Assembly: GCF_958439165.1 (NCBI RefSeq)
Contig: NZ_OY288116.1
Location: forward strand, 1-60,000
DNA: 60,000 nucleotides
Direction: 5' to 3'
From: an uncultured Hydrogenophaga sp.
GTDB lineage: Bacteria > Pseudomonadota > Gammaproteobacteria > Burkholderiales > Burkholderiaceae_C
This document shows, one piece after another, positions 56,160-60,000 of this stretch. Numbering within the stretch: position 1 is the stretch's first letter; each line of letters opens with the position of its first letter. The notes below the pieces were generated by a model, which worked only from the letters and a program-made list of their open reading frames with translations, had not been told where the DNA came from and searched no databases. A program made the position numbers and the translations under genes.

Positions 56160-57124
56160 GCAGAGGGCTCCTTGCGGGGGGTGGTGGAAGCAGGGGCGGG
56201 ACGCTGGGCGCGGCGGCCGGCCAGCACGGTGGCCACCACCGCCAGGCCGAACACCAGGGTCAGTCCGTCGATGGACTCACCCAGCAGGGGTACGGCAGCA
56301 GCCATGCTCAGAAAGGGCTGCAACAGCTGAAGCTGGCTCACCCGCAGAGCGCCGCCGAGAGCGAGGCCGCGGAACCAGGCGAAGAAGCCGGCCCACATCG
56401 AAAACACGGCCACATACAGCAGGGCCAGCCAGGCCGAGACCGGCACCGCCTGCTCCGGCCAGGTCAGCAGGGCACCCGGCAGCGTCAGCGGCAGGGCCAT
56501 CACGCAGACCCAGCTGATGACCCGTTCGGCGCCGAGCGCCGGCGTCACCTGTGTGCCACCCACGTAACCGACCGAGGCTGCCAGCACCGCGCCCAGCAGC
56601 AGCAGATCCGCCCAGGCCAGATCGAAGCCGCCGGTCTGCACGGCGCGGATCAGGCTGTAGGCCACCACCAGTGCGCTGCCCAGCGCAGCAAACATCCAGA
56701 AGCCCATGCGCGCCCGCTGATGCAGCAGCCACGCAGCCGCGGCGGCCGTGGCCAGGGGCAGCAGGGCCGTGATGACGGCGGCGTGGCTGGCGGTCACGTA
56801 CCGCAGCGCCCAGCCCAGCAGCAGCGGATAGCCGATCACGTTGCCCAGCAAGGACAGACCCAATGGCCGGCATTGCGCGGCGCTCGGCCGTGGCGCCCGT
56901 ACCCAGGCCAGATAGACCAGCGACAGCAGCCCGGCCAGGGCGGCCCGGGCCCAGGTGACGAACCAGGGCGACAGGGCGGGCGCGTCTGCGGTGCCGGTGG
57001 CCAGCCGGGTGGCGGGCAGGGTCAGTGCGAACACGACGACCCCGAGCAGGCCCAGCCACCAGCCCCGTCGGGCATCGGCGGCCGAGGGCAGTGAGGGCAT
57101 CAGGGTGGTGGGGTGGCTGGTCAT
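56156..57124 (-). CDS. EamA/DMT-family transporter
   Basis: The 322-residue protein is read from ATG 57124 (MTSHPTTLMPSLPSAADARRG). Ten hydrophobic segments in two EamA repeats are visible (WLGLLGVVVFALTLPATRLA, GYPLLLGWALRYVTASHAAVITALLPLATA in parts, VAVFSMWAGFFAWFRGLALGG, QLLQPFLSMAAAVPLLGESID). These proteins export amino acids or metabolites. It heads the four-gene operon. A TACATT hexamer on the minus strand (57131-57136) lies six bases before its start. Confidence 0.88.
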   Translation of the reverse strand: MTSHPTTLMPSLPSAADARRGWWLGLLGVVVFALTLPATRLATGTADAPALSPWFVTWARAALAGLLSLVYLAWVRAPRPSAAQCRPLGLSLLGNVIGYPLLLGWALRYVTASHAAVITALLPLATAAAAAWLLHQRARMGFWMFAALGSALVVAYSLIRAVQTGGFDLAWADLLLLGAVLAASVGYVGGTQVTPALGAERVISWVCVMALPLTLPGALLTWPEQAVPVSAWLALLYVAVFSMWAGFFAWFRGLALGGALRVSQLQLLQPFLSMAAAVPLLGESIDGLTLVFGLAVVATVLAGRRAQRPAPASTTPRKEPSA

Positions 57125-57160
57125 GACGCCAATGTAGCGAGACAATCCAGTACACGACCA

Positions 57161-57211
57161 ATACAGTTAAGGCATCACTTTTCAAACTGTATGGCCCGTA
57201 CGCGCCATACA
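57161..57211. promoter_or_regulatory. Candidate MocR operator in the divergent 121-bp gap
   Basis: At 57188-57211, TGTATGGC and GCCATACA flank CCGTACGC; 11 of 12 base pairs of the 24-bp palindrome match. ATACAGTT (57161-57168) is repeated inverted as AACTGTAT (57185-57192), overlapping the palindrome. MocR/PdxR proteins often bind repeated sites between their own gene and a divergent target. Placement over both promoters fits dual control. Confidence 0.6.
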
Positions 57212-57245
57212 CCTCGACCACCGCCGGGACTTCTCCGCGACCACC

Positions 57246-58643
57246 ATGCTCACCAAGACCGCCGCCCAGCCCCTGTCCGAACAGCTCGCAGACCGGCTGG
57301 CCCACCGCATCCGGGACCGTCTGCTGGCGCCCGGCGCGCGCCTGCCGTCGGTCCGTGAGTGCGCCCGGCTGCAGGGGGTGAGCCCCTCGACGGTGGTGTC
57401 GGCCTACGACAAGCTGCTGGCCCAGGGGTTGATCGATGCCCGCAAGAACCGCGGGTTCTTCGTGCGCGAGCCGCGCGCGGTGCGTGCCGAGCCGCCGGCG
57501 GCTGCCCGGCGCGAGCAGCCGGTCCAGATCGATGCCACCGCCCTGATGCGCGGCATGTTCCACCGGGTCAGCGACAAGCCGCAGCCCGGCATGGGGGTGT
57601 TCCCGGCGGATTGGCTGGAAACCACCTTCATGCCGTCGGCCGTGCGCAAGCTCACCAGCGCCAAGGCCATCAACGAGGTGTCGCTGCATTACGGCGAGCC
57701 GGCGGGCGATGCCGGCCTGCGCCAGGTGCTGGCCCGCAAGCTGGGCGACATGGGGCTGCCGCTGGATGCAGGCCAGATCGTCACCAGCGTGGGTGCCACC
57801 CATGCGCTGGACATCATCAGCCGTACCCTGCTGCGACCGGGCGATCCGGTCATGGTTGAAGAGCCGGGGTGGGCGGTGGAATTCGCCCGACTGGCAGCGC
57901 TGGGCGCCCATGTGCTGCCGGTGCCGCGAGGTTCGGAAGGCCCCGACCTCGCCATCATGGCGCGGTATTGCGAGGTGCACCGGCCGAAGCTGTACGTGAG
58001 TGTCAGCGTGCTGCACAACCCGACCGGCCACTGTCTGTCTCCGGCCAGCGCCCATCGCCTGCTGCAGCTGGCAGGTCAGCACGACTTCCATGTGGTGGAG
58101 GACGACACCTACAGCCACCTGGCGCCCGCGCACGCCACCCGGCTGAGCGTGCTCGACGGCTTGCAACGCACCCTGTACGTGGGTGGTTTCGCGAAAGTTC
58201 TGGCGCCGAACTGGCGGGTCGGCTTTCTGGCCGCCCCGGTCGCGCTGGTGGAGCCGCTGATCCATACCAAGATGCTCAGCACCCTGACCACGCCCGCGCT
58301 GCTCGAAAAGGCCCTGGCCTTGTGCATCGAGCAGGGGCAGTTGCGCCGGCACGCCGAGCGCCTGCGCGCCCGCCTCGACGTGGCCCGAGCCCGCAGCGTG
58401 CAGCTGGCCCGGGCGGCCGGATGCCGGTTCGTGGCCGAGCCAGCCGGCCTGTTCGGCTGGGTCGACACCGGCGTGGACACCGATGTGCTGGCCCAGCGGC
58501 TGCTGGACGACGGCTACATGATTGCGCCCGGTGCGCTGTTTCACGCCGGACGGCAGCCCTCCACCCTGATGCGGATCAATTTCGCCACCACGCAGGACGC
58601 CGCCTTCTGGCGGGTCTACCGACGGCGCGTGTCCGAGTTCTGA
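57246..58643 (+). CDS. MocR/PdxR-family regulator (GntR HTH fused to aminotransferase-like domain)
   Basis: The 465-residue protein has a GntR winged helix at residues 9-76 (LSEQLADRLAHRIRDRLLAPG, LPSVRECARLQGVSPSTVVSAYDKL in parts, KNRGFFV). A linker of about 77-100 leads to a fold I domain with SVGATHALDII, LHNPTGHCLS, EDDTYSHL and GGFAKVLAPNWRVGF, where Lys317 would bind PLP. It probably senses PLP linked to an amino acid. It is divergent from the EamA operon and very likely controls it. It converges with uup (12 bp). Confidence 0.92.
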   Translation: MLTKTAAQPLSEQLADRLAHRIRDRLLAPGARLPSVRECARLQGVSPSTVVSAYDKLLAQGLIDARKNRGFFVREPRAVRAEPPAAARREQPVQIDATALMRGMFHRVSDKPQPGMGVFPADWLETTFMPSAVRKLTSAKAINEVSLHYGEPAGDAGLRQVLARKLGDMGLPLDAGQIVTSVGATHALDIISRTLLRPGDPVMVEEPGWAVEFARLAALGAHVLPVPRGSEGPDLAIMARYCEVHRPKLYVSVSVLHNPTGHCLSPASAHRLLQLAGQHDFHVVEDDTYSHLAPAHATRLSVLDGLQRTLYVGGFAKVLAPNWRVGFLAAPVALVEPLIHTKMLSTLTTPALLEKALALCIEQGQLRRHAERLRARLDVARARSVQLARAAGCRFVAEPAGLFGWVDTGVDTDVLAQRLLDDGYMIAPGALFHAGRQPSTLMRINFATTQDAAFWRVYRRRVSEF

Positions 58644-58655
58644 GCCAGGCAGCCG

Positions 58656-60000
58656 TCAGAGCCCGCCCAGCTCCTCCAGCCGTTCGGCAGCGGCCATCCA
58701 GGCCTCCTCGACCTCGGCGTGACGCCGCGCCAGCTCGGTCGCCCGAGCAGGATCGGAGGCATACAGGTCACCGCTGGCCAGCTGGCTGTCGATGTCGGCC
58801 TGTTCGGCTTCGAGTGCCGCCATCCGGCCTGGCAGGGCTTCCAGTTCCCGCTGTTCCTTGTAGCTGAGCTTGCGGCGCTGAGATGCCGTGGCACCGCCGG
58901 CAACGACCGCGGTGGCGGCTGGCGGCGGTGACGGCGGGCTGGCAGGGGCTGCTGCGGCGCGGGCCGCGTCGTCCTGCCGCTGCAGGGCGGCCGATCGGGC
59001 CGATTGCGTCAGCCAGTCCTGCACGTCGCCCACGTACTCACGCCAGCGGCCACCGCCTTCGGCCACCAGCGTGCTGGTGACCACGTTGTCCAGGAATCGC
59101 CGGTCATGGCTCACCAGGAACACCGTGCCCTCGAACTGCTGGAGCAGGTCTTCCAGCAGGTCCATCGTCTCGATGTCGAGATCGTTCGTGGGCTCGTCCA
59201 GCACCAGCACGTTGGCGGGCCGTGCAAACAGCCGTGCCAGGAGCAGCCGGTTGCGTTCTCCGCCCGAGAGCGTGCGCACAGGGGCATTGGCCCGGGCCGG
59301 GGAGAACAGGAAGTCGCCCAGGTAGCTCTTGACGTGCGTGCGGCGATTGCCGATCTCGATCCACTCGCTGCCCGGGCTGATGAAGTCCTCCAGCGTGGCG
59401 TCCAGATCCACCTGGTCGCGCATCTGGTCGAAATACGCCACCTGCAGGTTGCTGCCCCGGCGGACCGAGCCGCTGTCGGGCTGCAGCTCGCCCAGCATGA
59501 GCTTGAGCAGGGTCGTCTTGCCGGCGCCGTTCGGTCCGATCAGGCCGACCTTGTCCCCGCGCAGCAGGGTGGTCGAGAAGTCTCGAACGATGGGCCGCTG
59601 CTGGCCGTCCGGCCCCGGGTACGAGAGATTCACTTTTTCCAGCTCGGCCACGATCCGCCCGCTGGATGCGCCGCTCGCCACCTCCAGCCGAACCTTGCCG
59701 ACCGCGTCGCGGCGCTGCGCCCGCTGCTCGCGCAGGCGCTCCAGCCGGGTGATGCGCCCCTGGGCGCGCGTCCGGCGGGCCTCCACGCCTTTGCGGATCC
59801 ACACCTCTTCCTGTGCCAGCAGCTTGTCAGCACGGGCATTGATCACTGCCTCCTGGGCGAGCTGTTCCTCTTTCAGGATCTGGTAACGGGCAAAGTTGCC
59901 CGGGTAGCTGGTCAGACGCCCGCGGTCCAGTTCCACCATGCGGGTCGCGATCCGGTCCAGGAAAGCGCGGTCGTGGCTGATGGTGACCACGCTCCCGGTG
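58656..60000 (-). CDS. uup: ABC-F ATPase Uup, C-terminal part (5' end outside window)
   Basis: About 448 residues are visible. They begin after the first ATPase core, at TGSVVTISHDRAFLDRIATRM, and the ABC-F linker (FARYQILKEEQLAQEAVINARADKLL in parts) follows. The second ATPase has Walker A GPNGAGKT, signature LSGGERNRLLLARLF, Walker B LVLDEPTNDLD and switch His in SHDRRFLDN. After a Pro/Ala-rich linker, a C-terminal coiled coil (RKLSYKEQRELEALPGRMAAL) identifies Uup rather than EttA. Uup acts on ribosomes and DNA-branch intermediates; loss raises transposon excision in E. coli. Confidence 0.92.
   Translation of the reverse strand, partial: TGSVVTISHDRAFLDRIATRMVELDRGRLTSYPGNFARYQILKEEQLAQEAVINARADKLLAQEEVWIRKGVEARRTRAQGRITRLERLREQRAQRRDAVGKVRLEVASGASSGRIVAELEKVNLSYPGPDGQQRPIVRDFSTTLLRGDKVGLIGPNGAGKTTLLKLMLGELQPDSGSVRRGSNLQVAYFDQMRDQVDLDATLEDFISPGSEWIEIGNRRTHVKSYLGDFLFSPARANAPVRTLSGGERNRLLLARLFARPANVLVLDEPTNDLDIETMDLLEDLLQQFEGTVFLVSHDRRFLDNVVTSTLVAEGGGRWREYVGDVQDWLTQSARSAALQRQDDAARAAAAPASPPSPPPAATAVVAGGATASQRRKLSYKEQRELEALPGRMAALEAEQADIDSQLASGDLYASDPARATELARRHAEVEEAWMAAAERLEELGGL

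Overview
The window is 60 kb of dense, high-GC chromosomal DNA from a betaproteobacterium, most likely order Burkholderiales and close to the Comamonadaceae or the Leptothrix/Rubrivivax group. The evidence is gene order: rpe-gph-trpE-trpG-trpD-trpC, the tRNA-Tyr/Gly/Thr-tuf-tRNA-Trp-secE-nusG-rplKAJL-rpoBC block, a SpecificRecomb membrane protein beside thiL-pgpA, and lemA-M48-rsmB-DUF4390-ntrYX. I see no insertion sequence, prophage, integron or CRISPR array. Genome placement is inference from synteny; no search was run.

Layout. 1-8.6 kb: the broken tail of a YwqK/MORN-like gene, an FMN-dependent glutamate-synthase-like protein, a UPF0149/SEC-C protein, an AlkC-type DNA glycosylase, PncC (CinA C-domain), PgpA, ThiL, a SpecificRecomb membrane protein and ApaG. 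8.7-17.4 kb: rpe, gph, then a trp operon. This operon starts with a candidate Trp-codon leader and carries a threonine aldolase and a LysE/RhtB exporter between trpG and trpD; ung follows trpC. 17.5-31.4 kb: the tRNA, EF-Tu, SecE, NusG, ribosomal stalk and RNA polymerase supercluster. It contains several visible cis-regulatory elements (a 23S-like L1 site before rplK, a TTG start on rplJ, an attenuator hairpin before rpoB) and ends in a strong terminator. 31.5-38.4 kb: lemA, an M48 protease, rsmB, DUF4390, an NtrY kinase and a short NtrX-like regulator, then tRNA-Phe and tRNA-Gly and a terminator.

38.4-50.9 kb: a DUF4124 exported protein, the Rep helicase with a small exported protein overlapping its 3' end, an AEC transporter, then dsbD-like, redoxin, hemE and priA on the minus strand. 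An unusually structured 344-bp gap with DnaA-box-like sequences lies between hemE and priA. A creatininase-family hydrolase and a histidine phosphatase follow. 51-60 kb: an orphan hybrid histidine kinase; a tightly overlapping operon of EamA exporter, aminotransferase, PhzF and VOC proteins, divergent from a MocR regulator with a near-perfect 24-bp palindrome between them; and the 3' part of uup.

Most of the window is housekeeping. The best candidates for something undescribed are the MocR/EamA/aminotransferase/PhzF/VOC locus and its operator, the structured hemE-priA gap, the candidate trp leader peptide, and a recurrent arrangement in which a -10-like hexamer sits only 6-9 nt before the start codon.
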